Below are positions 53,951 to 63,126 of a stretch of 64,000 nt of DNA, piece after piece. This DNA is from Desulfofundulus salinus (GTDB lineage: Bacteria > Bacillota > Desulfotomaculia > Desulfotomaculales > Desulfovirgulaceae). Below the pieces are notes generated by a model, which did not search any database, was not told the DNA's origin, and worked only from the letters and a program-made list of their open reading frames with translations. The stretch's first letter is position 1. Every line of letters begins with the position of its first letter. A program made the translations under genes and the position numbers. The DNA lies in contig NZ_RBWE01000001.1 of NCBI RefSeq assembly GCF_003627965.1, forward strand, positions 1,900,312 through 1,964,311, read 5' to 3'.

Positions 53951-53974
53951 AGTTCATTAATCCTCCAATGAACT
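53951..53974. promoter_or_regulatory. Inverted repeat upstream of dctP, candidate operator
   Basis: AGTTCATT (53951-53958) and AATGAACT (53967-53974) are perfect inverted repeats with an 8-base spacer, 62 bases before dctP. The spacing suits a dimeric regulator, perhaps the nearby DcuR/CitB-type response regulator. Confidence 0.5.
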
Positions 53975-54023
53975 AAATTTGCCGCCCCCCTTCTCTTTGT
54001 TATTTATAAAGCTACCATAGCCC

Positions 54024-55070
54024 TCAGGAGCCTGCTGCAGGGGAACCCTTTAACCTGAACGCTTCATCCAGAAGTTCAGCACCGATAATCGGTCTGAACT
54101 TCTGGTAGAGGGGTTCCAGAGCCGCCTGCCACTCTGCCCTTTCTCCCTCAGTCTGTATATGTACATGGACCTTTCCTGATTCCTTAATTTGCCTGAAGTT
54201 TTTGTCATTTAAACGTGCCGCCTGCTCCCGCTCCCACCAGGTCACCTCAGCCAGGGTCTTTTCAATAATCTCGCGTATATCGGGAGGCAGAGAGCGCCAA
54301 AAGGTGGCATTGGTCAGAACCACGTAACCCATATAACCATGATTGCTAACCGTCATATAGGGCTGTACCTGGTAAAAACGCTGGGAATAAATATTGGACA
54401 TGGTGTTTTCCTGACCGTCCACCTGATTTCTGGACAGGGCACCGTAAACATCGCTAAAGGGCATCTGGGTGGCATTTGCTCCCAGGCTACGAAATTGCTC
54501 TTCCAGTACCTGGCTGTTAATCATCACCCGGAAAGTTAAACCGGCAAAGTCACGGGGATGCACCAGAGGTCTTTTGCTGTTGGTCATTTGTTTAAATCCG
54601 TTATCCCAGAAGGCCAGGGGATGAATATTATGGGGTTCCAGGGTGGCAAAAAGCTTTTTGCCTATTTCCCCATCCAGAGCCTGGTGCACCTGTTCTTCGT
54701 TCTCAAAAAGATATGGTAAATCAAGCAACTGCCATTGGGGAGCAAGGCAGCTTAACTTGGACGTGGTGGGGGCAATGATCTGGACCGCACCTTGCTGCAG
54801 GGCGTCCATTTCCTCTCCATCCTTATAGAGTACGGAATTGGGAAAAACCTGTACTTCCACCCGCCCTCCGGTCCGCTCCTGCACCAACCGGGCAAACCGC
54901 CGGGCCGCCTGCCCTTTAGGGGTATCCTCGGCCACCACATGGGAAAACTTGATTACAATCTTTTCCCGGGGATCTACCTGTTCCCCGTCGGGCCCCCGCC
55001 GGTCACATCCTGTGGTGATAAATACCACCGCCATGAAGATCAATAACCATATTCTTGCCCGATCAATCAT
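54024..55070 (-). CDS. DctP-family binding lipoprotein, DctB-like
   Basis: A 348-residue DctP-family protein (lipobox ITTGC, about residue 21). IKFSHVVAEDTPKGQAA and GLTFRVMINSQVLEEQF match TRAP binding proteins, and the binding Arg is present. It has no permease of its own and lies between the two-component genes and dctP. In Bacillus subtilis a similar protein, DctB, works with sensor DctS; that role is likely here. ATG 55070 has AGGAGG 15 bases upstream, a long gap, so the start is uncertain. Confidence 0.87.
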   Translation of the reverse strand: MIDRARIWLLIFMAVVFITTGCDRRGPDGEQVDPREKIVIKFSHVVAEDTPKGQAARRFARLVQERTGGRVEVQVFPNSVLYKDGEEMDALQQGAVQIIAPTTSKLSCLAPQWQLLDLPYLFENEEQVHQALDGEIGKKLFATLEPHNIHPLAFWDNGFKQMTNSKRPLVHPRDFAGLTFRVMINSQVLEEQFRSLGANATQMPFSDVYGALSRNQVDGQENTMSNIYSQRFYQVQPYMTVSNHGYMGYVVLTNATFWRSLPPDIREIIEKTLAEVTWWEREQAARLNDKNFRQIKESGKVHVHIQTEGERAEWQAALEPLYQKFRPIIGAELLDEAFRLKGSPAAGS

Positions 55071-55239
55071 GGCTGACCACTGCAACCTCCTTAACGGAGT
55101 GACCCCGGGAAGCAAATCCCAATTCAGTAATATGTTAATTGCTCCAGTTTTCTGATATCTCGTCCTAATTCTACCCCCATTTACCATCAATCCGCAATAT
55201 TGCGGCCATAAAGTTGATTTTGGTCTTTATGTTCAGCGG

Positions 55240-55938
55240 TTAAACTATCTTATATCTTTTGATGGGACGACCTACGGAACCGTATTGCATCTCCAGGGTC
55301 ACCCTGCCCAGCTGGCTCAAGTATTCTAAATAACGACGGGCGGTCACCCTGGCCAGCCCCAAACCGGCAGCCACCTCTTCGGCCGACAGGGCACCCCCAT
55401 CTTTAATCAGGAAAAGTAAAATCTGCTTTAAAGTTACCTCATTTAAACCCTTGGGCATCTCTGCTGCACCGACTTCGTTAACAACTACCGGAGTTCGTCC
55501 CAGGGCCAGGCGGTCGATATCATCCTGATCCAGCCGGCCATCTTTGTTTAAACGGCTGTATAAATGGGCAAAGCCCTCCAGGGCAGTCTTTAAACGGCCG
55601 AATTTAAAGGGTTTAATGATGTAATCCACCGCTCCGTAACGGAAGGCGTTTTGAACGGTCTCCGCATCCTGAGCCGCAGTTACCAGCAATACATCAGTCG
55701 GCAAACCCCGGCGGCGAATCTCCTGCAGGGCAGCCAGCCCGCTCATATCCGGCAGGTAAACATCCAAAAGGGTCAGGGCGGGCTTCAAGCAGGCAGCCAT
55801 CTCCACTGCTTCCTTCCCCGTGCGTGCCACGCCCACTACTTTAAAGCCGGGTATGGCGTTGACAAAACCACGGTTTACCTCCACCACCATGGGATCATCT
55901 TCAACAATGAGCACACCAATGATACTCACAAGCCTCAC
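55240..55938 (-). CDS. Response regulator, CitB/DcuR/DctR family
   Basis: A 232-residue regulator. The receiver domain (about 8-125) has LIVEDDPMV acidic residues, phosphorylation Asp in LLDVYLPDMSG and Lys in DYIIKPFK. The C-terminal helix-turn-helix is of the CitB type (LSAEEVAAGLGLARVTARRYLEYL). GTG start at 55938 or at 55929, the latter better spaced from GGGGGTGAGG. Pairs with the sensor kinase just upstream. Confidence 0.92.
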   Translation of the reverse strand: MRLVSIIGVLIVEDDPMVVEVNRGFVNAIPGFKVVGVARTGKEAVEMAACLKPALTLLDVYLPDMSGLAALQEIRRRGLPTDVLLVTAAQDAETVQNAFRYGAVDYIIKPFKFGRLKTALEGFAHLYSRLNKDGRLDQDDIDRLALGRTPVVVNEVGAAEMPKGLNEVTLKQILLFLIKDGGALSAEEVAAGLGLARVTARRYLEYLSQLGRVTLEMQYGSVGRPIKRYKIV

Positions 55939-56013
55939 CCCCGTAAATTACCTCCGGGCAAGTGTTGTTCCGTCTTGACAGGTATTCTTAAAAGACGCAC
56001 CTCTACCCACTCA

Positions 56014-57612
56014 TTAATGACAGGGAATATGCACCGTAACAGTGGTCCCCTCCCCCTCCCGGGATTCCACGGTAATTTTTCCGCCAGCTGTATCAATGTG
56101 CTTTTTTACCAGATACAAACCGATTCCCCGTCCGGTACCCTTGGTGGAAAATCCCTGCTCGTAAATCCGCTCCTGAATGTGGGCCGGTATGCCTACCCCC
56201 CAGTCCCGCACAACCACCACCAGGCTCCCCGGTTCATCCCGCATCTCAAAGGCCACCCGCTTCCGGGAGGGCTCCATCTCCCGCACCGCATCAAGGGCGT
56301 TTTCCAAAAGATTGCCCAGCACCACCCCCAGGGCGGCGGCATCCATGCAGGGCGGCAACCGGGAAAGCCGGCAGGAGCGGTCGATATGCAGGTCCACTTT
56401 TAGCTCCCGGGCCCGGCTAAATTTACCCAGCAGCAACCCGGCAATACTGTAATCGCAGATGTTTTTGGTGAGCAGGCGGGTAAGTTCCTGTTGTTCCTCA
56501 GTAACGGCAAAGATATAATCCACGGCTTCCTGCACCCGGTTCAACTGGAGCAATCCGGCAATGGTATGCAAACGGTTCAGATACTCGTGGTTTTGCACCC
56601 GGAGGGCCTCCACAAAGGATTTTACACCGGTTAATTCCTCAGCCAGGCGATGCACCTCGGTACGGTCCCGAAAGGAAGCCAGCACCCCGACAATTTCCCC
56701 TTTCACCCGTACAGGTACACGATTAACAATAATGACGGTATTATTTAAAACCTGCTCCTGGTTAAACTCCGGTTGACCCGTTTGCAACACCCGGGGCAAA
56801 AAACTATCCGGGAGCACTTCGGTAATGGACCGGCCCACCACCTCGTCATCCGTACCCAACAAACGTTTGGCTTCTTCGTTGATCACGGTAATACACATAT
56901 TCCGGTCGATAGCAATAATACCCTCGCCCATGGCCTGCAGCATGGCCGTGCGTTCTTCCAGGATGCGGGCGATCTCCTCGGGCTCCAGAGTGAACATGGC
57001 CCCTTTAATCCTGCTGGCCAGATAGAGGGAACCCAGCAAACCAGCCAGCAAACCGATGGCCAGAGATGGGTAGAGCTGGGCCTGTATGGCCCGGAAGAGC
57101 TCGGCAAAAGTGGGGGTAATAATACCCACTACCACCACTCCCACCTGCCGCGTACCTTCATCCACCTTGATGGGAGAAAAGGCACGGACGGCCGGACCCA
57201 TCACCCCGACGGTACGGGTGATATACTCCCGGTCGGACAGGGCCGGGTCCAGATCCCGATCGGAAAATTTGCCTCCGATGCGTTCGGCCACCGGGTGAGA
57301 ATAACGCACCCGGTTCATATCCACCACGACAATGTACTCCACCCCGGTAGCCAGCCTTATTTTTTCAGCCACGGGCTGAATGATGCTGGAACCGCCGGGA
57401 TTTCCTACATTATTCTGGATGGTCTCCATCTGGGCAAGGGTACGGGCAATGGCCAGGGCACGCATGCCCATCTCCTCTTCAAGCAGGTGGGACACCTTAA
57501 TCCCGATGAGCAGGACGGCCACCAAAATGGCCAGCACCACCGAAACAAAGGTCAAAATGGCCAACCTGGTACGCAGGGGTAGAATACGTCGATAAATGTC
57601 CAAGGCAGCCAA
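56014..57612 (-). CDS. Sensor histidine kinase, CitA/DcuS/DctS family
   Basis: A 532-residue membrane sensor. Helix one (about 18-38) and helix two (about 184-205) flank an extracytoplasmic sCache domain with YIVVVDMNRVRYSHP, the carboxylate-binding type. A cytoplasmic PAS domain (about 222-330) follows, then the phospho-His in LRVQNHEYLNRLHTI and ATPase boxes NLLENALDAV, RDWGVGIP and GTGRGIGLYLVKKH. It probably senses the same carboxylate as the TRAP transporter. First gene of the minus-strand island. Confidence 0.93.
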   Translation of the reverse strand: MAALDIYRRILPLRTRLAILTFVSVVLAILVAVLLIGIKVSHLLEEEMGMRALAIARTLAQMETIQNNVGNPGGSSIIQPVAEKIRLATGVEYIVVVDMNRVRYSHPVAERIGGKFSDRDLDPALSDREYITRTVGVMGPAVRAFSPIKVDEGTRQVGVVVVGIITPTFAELFRAIQAQLYPSLAIGLLAGLLGSLYLASRIKGAMFTLEPEEIARILEERTAMLQAMGEGIIAIDRNMCITVINEEAKRLLGTDDEVVGRSITEVLPDSFLPRVLQTGQPEFNQEQVLNNTVIIVNRVPVRVKGEIVGVLASFRDRTEVHRLAEELTGVKSFVEALRVQNHEYLNRLHTIAGLLQLNRVQEAVDYIFAVTEEQQELTRLLTKNICDYSIAGLLLGKFSRARELKVDLHIDRSCRLSRLPPCMDAAALGVVLGNLLENALDAVREMEPSRKRVAFEMRDEPGSLVVVVRDWGVGIPAHIQERIYEQGFSTKGTGRGIGLYLVKKHIDTAGGKITVESREGEGTTVTVHIPCH

Positions 57613-57758
57613 CTCTCCCCCAGATGTTTATGACTATTGGGACTATTAACATAATTCGATAACCCAAGGACCAAACCCTCCTGGAGGGTCTTGCAGAAAG
57701 GCCGGTACGAAAGCAGGAGAAACCATCGAGGCATAGAAAAATAGCTCTGGGCAGTTCT

Positions 57759-57781
57759 ATAGCTTTAGGAAACAAAGCTAT
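57759..57781. repeat. Hairpin in the divergent region before the SpoVK-like gene
   Basis: ATAGCTTT (57759-57766) and AAAGCTAT (57774-57781) form an 8-bp stem. AATAGCT at 57740-57746 could instead pair with AGCTATT at 57776-57782. No T tract follows. The remaining bases from 57613 to 57885 show no gene; a TATAAT lies at 57846-57851. Confidence 0.45.
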
Positions 57782-57885
57782 TGGTAATAATAACCCACAA
57801 GGTTAAACAATCCCAAAGAAGGTCAATGATCCTCCCGGGCAGGCGTATAATTTAAAGTAAACCCTGGCCCGCGAGGTGATCACCT

Positions 57886-58830
57886 TTGGTGAAAATCAGG
57901 CTCTGGCAAAACCACAGTCACCAGAACCGGGCTGTGGAAACTGAACGCCGAAACCTACCTGTTTTTTCACCGGGGGGACAACCGGATGAAGACCAGCGCC
58001 AGAAAAACGTCCGGGAAATCATGAAGGAACTGGACTCTTTAGTTGGTCTTGCCGGGGTAAAGAAACTGGTGGGCGAAATCCACGCCTTTGTGGAAATACA
58101 GCGCCGGCGGCAAAGGGAAAAGCTGGCCACCGAACCCCAGGTTTTGCACATGGTTTTTAAGGGCAATCCAGGGACGGGCAAAACCACCGTAGCCCGCATA
58201 ATCGGCCGCCTCTTCAAAGAGGTGGGTGTTTTACCCAAAGGCCACCTGGTAGAAGTAGAAAGGGCTGACCTGGTGGGGGAATACATCGGTCACACGGCTC
58301 AAAAAACCAGGGAGCAGATTAAGAAGGCCCTGGGAGGCATTCTCTTTATCGATGAGGCCTATTCCCTGGCCCGGGGCGGTGAAAAGGATTTTGGACGGGA
58401 AGCCATTGATGCCCTGGTCAAAGGAATGGAGGACCACAAGGACAATCTGATTCTCATCCTGGCCGGTTACCGCCAGGAGATGGAATGGTTCATGGAAAGC
58501 AACCCCGGCCTGCGCTCCCGGTTTCCCATCCATATCACCTTTCCCGATTATTCCACCACAGAACTGCTGGCCATAGCCGACCTGATGCTTAAAAAGCGCC
58601 AGTACCATTTGTCCCCGGGAGCCCGGGACGAGCTGCGCCTCATCCTGGAGGAAACCCGGTCCCTTCACGTGCACAGCGGCAATGCCCGCCTGGTGCGCAA
58701 TATCATTGAACGGGCCATACGCCAGCAGGCGGTACGTTTGGTACGCAAGGGGCAGGTCAGCCGGGAGGAATTAATGACCATCACCCGGGAAGATATGCTC
58801 CGGGCACAGGAAAACAACCCGGAACTTTGA
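57886..58830 (+). CDS. spoVK: AAA+ ATPase of the CbxX/CfxQ (SpoVK) family
   Basis: A 314-residue AAA+ protein. A polar N-terminal 45 residues precede the ATPase domain, with LDSLVGLAGVKK, Walker A GNPGTGKTT, Walker B ILFIDEAYSL, sensor-1 ILAGY and the Arg-finger region SNPGLRSRF. In Bacillus, SpoVK is needed for spore maturation, next to ynbB and hfq; the same neighbours occur here. TTG 57886 or GTG 57889 is the start behind GCGAGGTGA. Confidence 0.88.
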   Translation: MVKIRLWQNHSHQNRAVETERRNLPVFSPGGQPDEDQRQKNVREIMKELDSLVGLAGVKKLVGEIHAFVEIQRRRQREKLATEPQVLHMVFKGNPGTGKTTVARIIGRLFKEVGVLPKGHLVEVERADLVGEYIGHTAQKTREQIKKALGGILFIDEAYSLARGGEKDFGREAIDALVKGMEDHKDNLILILAGYRQEMEWFMESNPGLRSRFPIHITFPDYSTTELLAIADLMLKKRQYHLSPGARDELRLILEETRSLHVHSGNARLVRNIIERAIRQQAVRLVRKGQVSREELMTITREDMLRAQENNPEL

Positions 58831-58875
58831 TGTTCCTTTGACACACACTGTCTTTGCAAAGGAGAGTTTTAAAAA

Positions 58876-60123
58876 TTGCAAGTAACAGACTTAACCGCGT
58901 TAGCGGCCACGGTAGAAGATGAAGTAAAGCCTTATTACGAAAAAGTCGAGGCGGTGGCACGCCAAAACCATGCCCGGGTACTGGCCGCCTTTCACCACGC
59001 CCGGGTAAGCGATTACCATTTGAAGGGTTCCACCGGTTACGGTTACGGTGACCAGGGACGGGAAACCCTGGAAAAGGTTTACGCCCGGGCATTTCAAGCC
59101 GAGGCGGCCCTGGTGCGGGGACAAATTGTTAGCGGCACCCACGCCATTGCCCTGTGCTTATTTGGCGTTTTGCGTCCCGGAGACGAACTGCTGGCAGTAA
59201 CAGGAGCACCTTATGACACCCTCCAGGAAATGATCGGCATGCGGGGCCATGCTCCGGGTTCTTTAAAGGAAATGGGTGTTACCTACCGGCAGGTGGATCT
59301 ACTACCCGATGGCAGCCTGAACCTGGCTGAAATTGCCCGATCCCTGAACAAGCGCACCCGGATGGTAATGTTTCAACGTTCCCGGGGCTACAGTTTGCGC
59401 CCGTCTTTAAGCCTGGACGAGATGGGCCGGGCCATCGGATGGATTAAGAAAAAACACCCCCACGTGGTGGTCTTTGTGGACAACTGCTACGGTGAATTTG
59501 TAGAACCCCTGGAACCCCCGGCGGTGGGAGCGGACCTGGTGGCCGGATCGTTAATTAAAAACCCCGGTGGGGGCCTGGCTCCCAGCGGCGGTTACGTGGT
59601 GGGGAGACAGCCTTACGTGGAAATGGCTGCCAACCGCCTGACGGCACCGGGCCTGGGCAGCGAAGTGGGACCCAGCCCCGACTACCAGCGCCTGCTCTTC
59701 CAGGGGCTTTTCCTGGCTCCCCATGTGGTAGCCGAAGCTTTAAAAGGCGCTATCTTTGCCGCCCGCTTCTTTGAACGGCTGGGCTTTAAAGTACACCCCG
59801 CACCCAATGAAGAACGCACCGATATTGTCCAGGCTATTCTTTTGGGCTCACCCGAAAGGGTGCTCGCTTTCTGCCAGGGATTGCAGCAGTCTTCTCCCGT
59901 GGATTCCCATGTGCGGCCTCAACCGGTGGACATGCCCGGTTATGGTGATGCGGTGGTCATGGCTGCCGGCACCTTTGTGCAGGGTTCCTCCATCGAGTTG
60001 AGCGCCGACGCTCCCATGCGTGAACCCTACGCGGTATACATGCAGGGAGGGTTGTCCAAGGAATATGTCCAGCTGGCCGTGCTCGCGGCAGCCAGGGCAG
60101 TACTGGCGGTGGAACAGGGATGA
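58876..60123 (+). CDS. YnbB-like PLP enzyme (methionine gamma-lyase family)
   Basis: A 415-residue fold-type I PLP protein of the YnbB / 'aluminium resistance' family. It has STGYGYGDQGRE, SGTHAIALCLFGVLRPGD for the cofactor phosphate, VDNCYGEF with the ring-stacking and pyridine Asp, and GSLIKNPGGGLAP with the Schiff-base Lys. The natural reaction is unsettled; family likeness suggests C-S lyase activity. TTG 58876 follows AAAGGAGAG. It lies 45 bases after spoVK and overlaps the LysR gene by 4 bases. Confidence 0.9.
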   Translation: MQVTDLTALAATVEDEVKPYYEKVEAVARQNHARVLAAFHHARVSDYHLKGSTGYGYGDQGRETLEKVYARAFQAEAALVRGQIVSGTHAIALCLFGVLRPGDELLAVTGAPYDTLQEMIGMRGHAPGSLKEMGVTYRQVDLLPDGSLNLAEIARSLNKRTRMVMFQRSRGYSLRPSLSLDEMGRAIGWIKKKHPHVVVFVDNCYGEFVEPLEPPAVGADLVAGSLIKNPGGGLAPSGGYVVGRQPYVEMAANRLTAPGLGSEVGPSPDYQRLLFQGLFLAPHVVAEALKGAIFAARFFERLGFKVHPAPNEERTDIVQAILLGSPERVLAFCQGLQQSSPVDSHVRPQPVDMPGYGDAVVMAAGTFVQGSSIELSADAPMREPYAVYMQGGLSKEYVQLAVLAAARAVLAVEQG

Positions 60124-61070
60124 ACTTAAAACAACTGGAAGCCTTTTTATGGGTAGCGGAACTGCAGAGCTTTACCCGGGCGGCCAAGCATCTTTACATG
60201 AGCCAGCCGGCAGTAAGCTTTCAAATAAAGTCGCTGGAGGAAAGCCTGGGTGCCACCCTTTTTTACCGGGGCGATAAAAAGGTGGAACTTACCGAAGCCG
60301 GACGCCTCCTCTACCCCGAAGCCCGGCAAATACTGCGCCATTTTCAAAAAATCAAAGCCGGACTGGATGAATTGAAGGGGCTTAAAAGGGGACACCTTTG
60401 CCTGGGAGCCAGCACCATTCCCGGTGAATACCTGCTGCCCCTGTTGATCGGTCGTTTTCACCGGCATTACCCGGGAGTAGAGGTTACCCTGCGCATAGCC
60501 GGAAGCGGCCAGGTCATCCGCTGGGTGCGGGAGAGGGAAATCGATCTGGGAGTCACCGGCGCACCCGTCAAAGAGGAAGGGCTGGAATGTTTGCCCTGGC
60601 ATCAGGACCGGCTGGTGCTTATTGTAGGACCGGAACACCCCTGGGTGGACCGGGAATCGGTGAGTCTGGATGAATTGCTGGCCCAACCCCTGATTCTGCG
60701 GGAGCCAGGTTCGGGTACGCGCCGTTCCCTGGAGGAAAAACTGGCCCAGGTGGGCCATTCCCTGGAAGAAGCGCGGGTGGTGATGGAACTGGGCAGTACC
60801 CGGGCCGTAATTACGGCCGTACAGGCTGGCCTGGGGGTCAGCCTGGTTTCCGCCCTGGCCGCCGCCGAACCCCTGGCCCTGGGAAAGGTGTGCCAGGTGG
60901 CCCTGCAGAATATGGACCTGACTCGCTACCTTTATTTGATCCATGCGCCGGAATGGCCGGGAAGTTTCGCCGCCGGAGCCTTCTGGGACTTTATCCGGCA
61001 GGAAGAACGGGCAGGTAAACAAAATGAACCCAACAAAAAGGCCCCTCCAACGGAGAGACCGGCTCCTTGA
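60120..61070 (+). CDS. LysR-family transcriptional regulator
   Basis: A 316-residue LysR protein. The winged helix-turn-helix (1-60) reads LKQLEAFLWVAELQSFTRAAKHLYMSQPAVSFQIKSLEE; the effector domain (about 92-295) is of the CysB/CysL group, with EPGSGTRRSLEE. The ATG overlaps the end of the PLP gene (ATGA), so they are co-translated; control of sulfur amino-acid metabolism is a reasonable but unproven guess. Its 3' end contains the terminator of the convergent hfq gene. Confidence 0.9.
   Translation: MNLKQLEAFLWVAELQSFTRAAKHLYMSQPAVSFQIKSLEESLGATLFYRGDKKVELTEAGRLLYPEARQILRHFQKIKAGLDELKGLKRGHLCLGASTIPGEYLLPLLIGRFHRHYPGVEVTLRIAGSGQVIRWVREREIDLGVTGAPVKEEGLECLPWHQDRLVLIVGPEHPWVDRESVSLDELLAQPLILREPGSGTRRSLEEKLAQVGHSLEEARVVMELGSTRAVITAVQAGLGVSLVSALAAAEPLALGKVCQVALQNMDLTRYLYLIHAPEWPGSFAAGAFWDFIRQEERAGKQNEPNKKAPPTERPAP
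61035..61060 (-). terminator. Terminator of hfq, inside the lysR coding end
   Basis: On the minus strand GGTCTCTCC (61060-61052) pairs with GGAGGGGCC (61048-61040) around GTT, with two G-T pairs, and is followed by TTTTTG. It lies 13 bases after the hfq stop codon and within the last 12 codons of the convergent lysR gene. Confidence 0.75.
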
Positions 61071-61072
61071 AT

Positions 61073-61315
61073 TTATTGTGTTTTTTGTTCGGAAAAGGTG
61101 GTGCTCATGGGACGCATAGGGCTGACGGTGGAAATGGCGTGTTTATAAACCATCATTTGTTTACCGTCGCTTTCCAAAATGACGGTGAAATTGTCAAAGC
61201 CCCTGACCACTCCCTTTAACTGGAAACCGTTGACCAGAAAGATGGTCACGGGAACGTTTTCCTTGCGCACCTGATTTAAAAAGGCATCCTGCAAATTTAT
61301 TTGTGGCTTGCTCAT
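61073..61315 (-). CDS. hfq: RNA chaperone Hfq
   Basis: An 80-residue Sm-like protein that forms a ring binding small RNAs and mRNA tails. Sm1 reads [23 protein letters not shown] and Sm2 [12 protein letters not shown], with the YKHA motif of Hfq. ATG 61315 follows GGAGGGAC-type site. It lies 32 bases after miaA on the minus strand, a conserved order. Confidence 0.97.
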   Translation of the reverse strand: MSKPQINLQDAFLNQVRKENVPVTIFLVNGFQLKGVVRGFDNFTVILESDGKQMMVYKHAISTVSPMRPMSTTFSEQKTQ

Positions 61316-61347
61316 TGGAAGGTCCCTCCGTCGGTAGTTATTTTTTT

Positions 61348-62310
61348 CTAATTGCTCTTCGACGTATATAGCAATATTCCTTCTGCCCGCCTCGTAATTT
61401 CTCGGGTAACTTCCGTTAAAGTGGTATATTGCCCTACATTTATCCAGTTAATTCGCGGGTCCCGTTTGAACCAGGTAAACTGCCTTTTGGCAAAACGCCG
61501 GGTGTTCCTTTTGAGCAGATAAATCGCTTCATCCAGGGTGGACAGCCCCCGCAGGTAGGCGATAATTTCCTTGTATCCAAGACCCTGCATGGAGGTTAAG
61601 CGGGGGCTGTACCCCCGATCCAGAAGCCCCTGCACTTCTTCCACCAGACCCATCTCCATCATCTGATCCACCCGGGCCTCGATGCGCCGGTACAGCCGTT
61701 GCCGATCCATGGTCAGACCAAGGATAAGCAGATTATAAGGAGGCTTTTCCCCTTCCTCCCGCAAGGCGCTTGATATGGGGCGCCCCGTGAGGTGATAAAC
61801 TTCCAGGGCCCGGATTACCCGTTTTAAGTTGTTGGGATGAACCCGGGCCGCCGTCTCCGGGTCCACCTCGACCAGTCGCTGGTAAATGGCTTGCGGCCCC
61901 TTTTCCTCTGCCTCCCTCATGAGCTGACGGCGAAAATCTTCATCTACGCCGGCACTGGTGAAATGGTAGGGTTCAATTACCGAGCGAACATAAAGCCCGG
62001 TACCCCCGACTAAAAGGGGTAACTTACCCCGCTCCCATATTTCACGGATGTGTTGCCGGGCCTGCGCCTGGTAAAGGGCCACGCTGTACGGCTCATCGGG
62101 CTCAATGATGTCAATCATATAGTGGGGAATGCCCCGCCGTTCTTCCATAGTTGGTTTGGCCGTTCCGATATCCATATAGCGGTAGACCAGCATGGAGTCG
62201 GCGGAAACAATCTCTCCCCCCAGCCTTAGGGCTACCTCTACCGAAACGGCGGTTTTACCCACGGCCGTAGGTCCAACCAGGACCAAAAGGGGTATCGGTG
62301 TTTCCATCAA
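61348..62310 (-). CDS. miaA: tRNA dimethylallyltransferase MiaA
   Basis: A 320-residue enzyme adding a dimethylallyl group to A37 of tRNAs reading U-starting codons. P-loop [34 protein letters not shown] and GGTGLYVRS are present, as is the C-terminal [18 protein letters not shown]. The start overlaps the methyltransferase gene by 4 bases. Confidence 0.97.
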   Translation of the reverse strand: MMETPIPLLVLVGPTAVGKTAVSVEVALRLGGEIVSADSMLVYRYMDIGTAKPTMEERRGIPHYMIDIIEPDEPYSVALYQAQARQHIREIWERGKLPLLVGGTGLYVRSVIEPYHFTSAGVDEDFRRQLMREAEEKGPQAIYQRLVEVDPETAARVHPNNLKRVIRALEVYHLTGRPISSALREEGEKPPYNLLILGLTMDRQRLYRRIEARVDQMMEMGLVEEVQGLLDRGYSPRLTSMQGLGYKEIIAYLRGLSTLDEAIYLLKRNTRRFAKRQFTWFKRDPRINWINVGQYTTLTEVTREITRRAEGILLYTSKSN

Positions 62311-63110
62311 CCCGTTCCCCCCCTTTTTTCTATAATCCCGTAAGCCACGGGGGAGGATTTGCCGCCCTCCACCCGGGTAAAACCCAACCGGGCAAATTCA
62401 CCGCTGTCGCGGGTTTCCTTCATCACCACCCTTCGCCTGGCCACCCTCAGAGCTTCCTGCACAGCCTGAACTGAAAGAGGGGCGGGATTAGCTACCAGGC
62501 GTACGGGGTTGATGGCCGCAGATTTTTGTAGGGGTTTGCGAAACATGGGATCAAAATAAACCACATCAAAGCTTTCTGTGGCCAGCTCTTTTAAATAGGA
62601 TAAATGATTGGTGCAAACCACCTCAATGCGGGCCATGGCTTTAATTAATTCCAGAGGGGCGTGGTCGCGATAGGTTTTAAGACCGTGCTCCACAAGAACC
62701 GCGAGCACAGGGGACGACTCCACCCCTACCACCCGGCCCCGGCTACCCACCACAAAGGAAGCCACGGTGGCGTCCACCCCCAGGCCCAGGGTGCAGTCTA
62801 AAACCCAATCCCCCGGTTGTAAGGCCATAGCTTTAATCATCCAGTCAGTTTTTCCAGCTTTTATTTCGCTTATACGCAACTTGGCCATGCTTGGGTGCAG
62901 AAAAAGCTCTTCACCATTATAGAAATAGGAAACCCGGCGGGCCGAGACCACCAGCACACCGGAAACACCATATTTTTTAGCCAGGGCGGGAATGGACAGG
63001 CCGGCACGGGGTACAAGGGGCACCCCCAGCCGCGAACTGAACAGGGCAGCCAGTTCCAACTCCGGGGCACCGGCCCGGTGGCCCGTTGTGACCACGCACA
63101 CGGCCGACAA
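62307..63110 (-). CDS. Class I SAM-dependent methyltransferase, RsmJ-like
   Basis: A 267-residue methyltransferase. The SAM site is VLDCTLGLGVDATVAS with VVGVESSPVLA after it; VVYFDPMFRKP is the catalytic-type motif, close to that of RsmJ (YhiQ), which methylates G1516 of 16S rRNA. TTG 63110 is chosen because GCGGAGGTGG (63128-63119) precedes it and it starts 16 bases after the mutL stop; the frame is open for another 20 codons inside mutL. Its N-terminal ~90 residues are extra relative to the core fold. rRNA as substrate is inferred. Confidence 0.82.
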   Translation of the reverse strand: MSAVCVVTTGHRAGAPELELAALFSSRLGVPLVPRAGLSIPALAKKYGVSGVLVVSARRVSYFYNGEELFLHPSMAKLRISEIKAGKTDWMIKAMALQPGDWVLDCTLGLGVDATVASFVVGSRGRVVGVESSPVLAVLVEHGLKTYRDHAPLELIKAMARIEVVCTNHLSYLKELATESFDVVYFDPMFRKPLQKSAAINPVRLVANPAPLSVQAVQEALRVARRRVVMKETRDSGEFARLGFTRVEGGKSSPVAYGIIEKRGGTG

Positions 63111-63126
63111 GAACACCACCTCCGCT

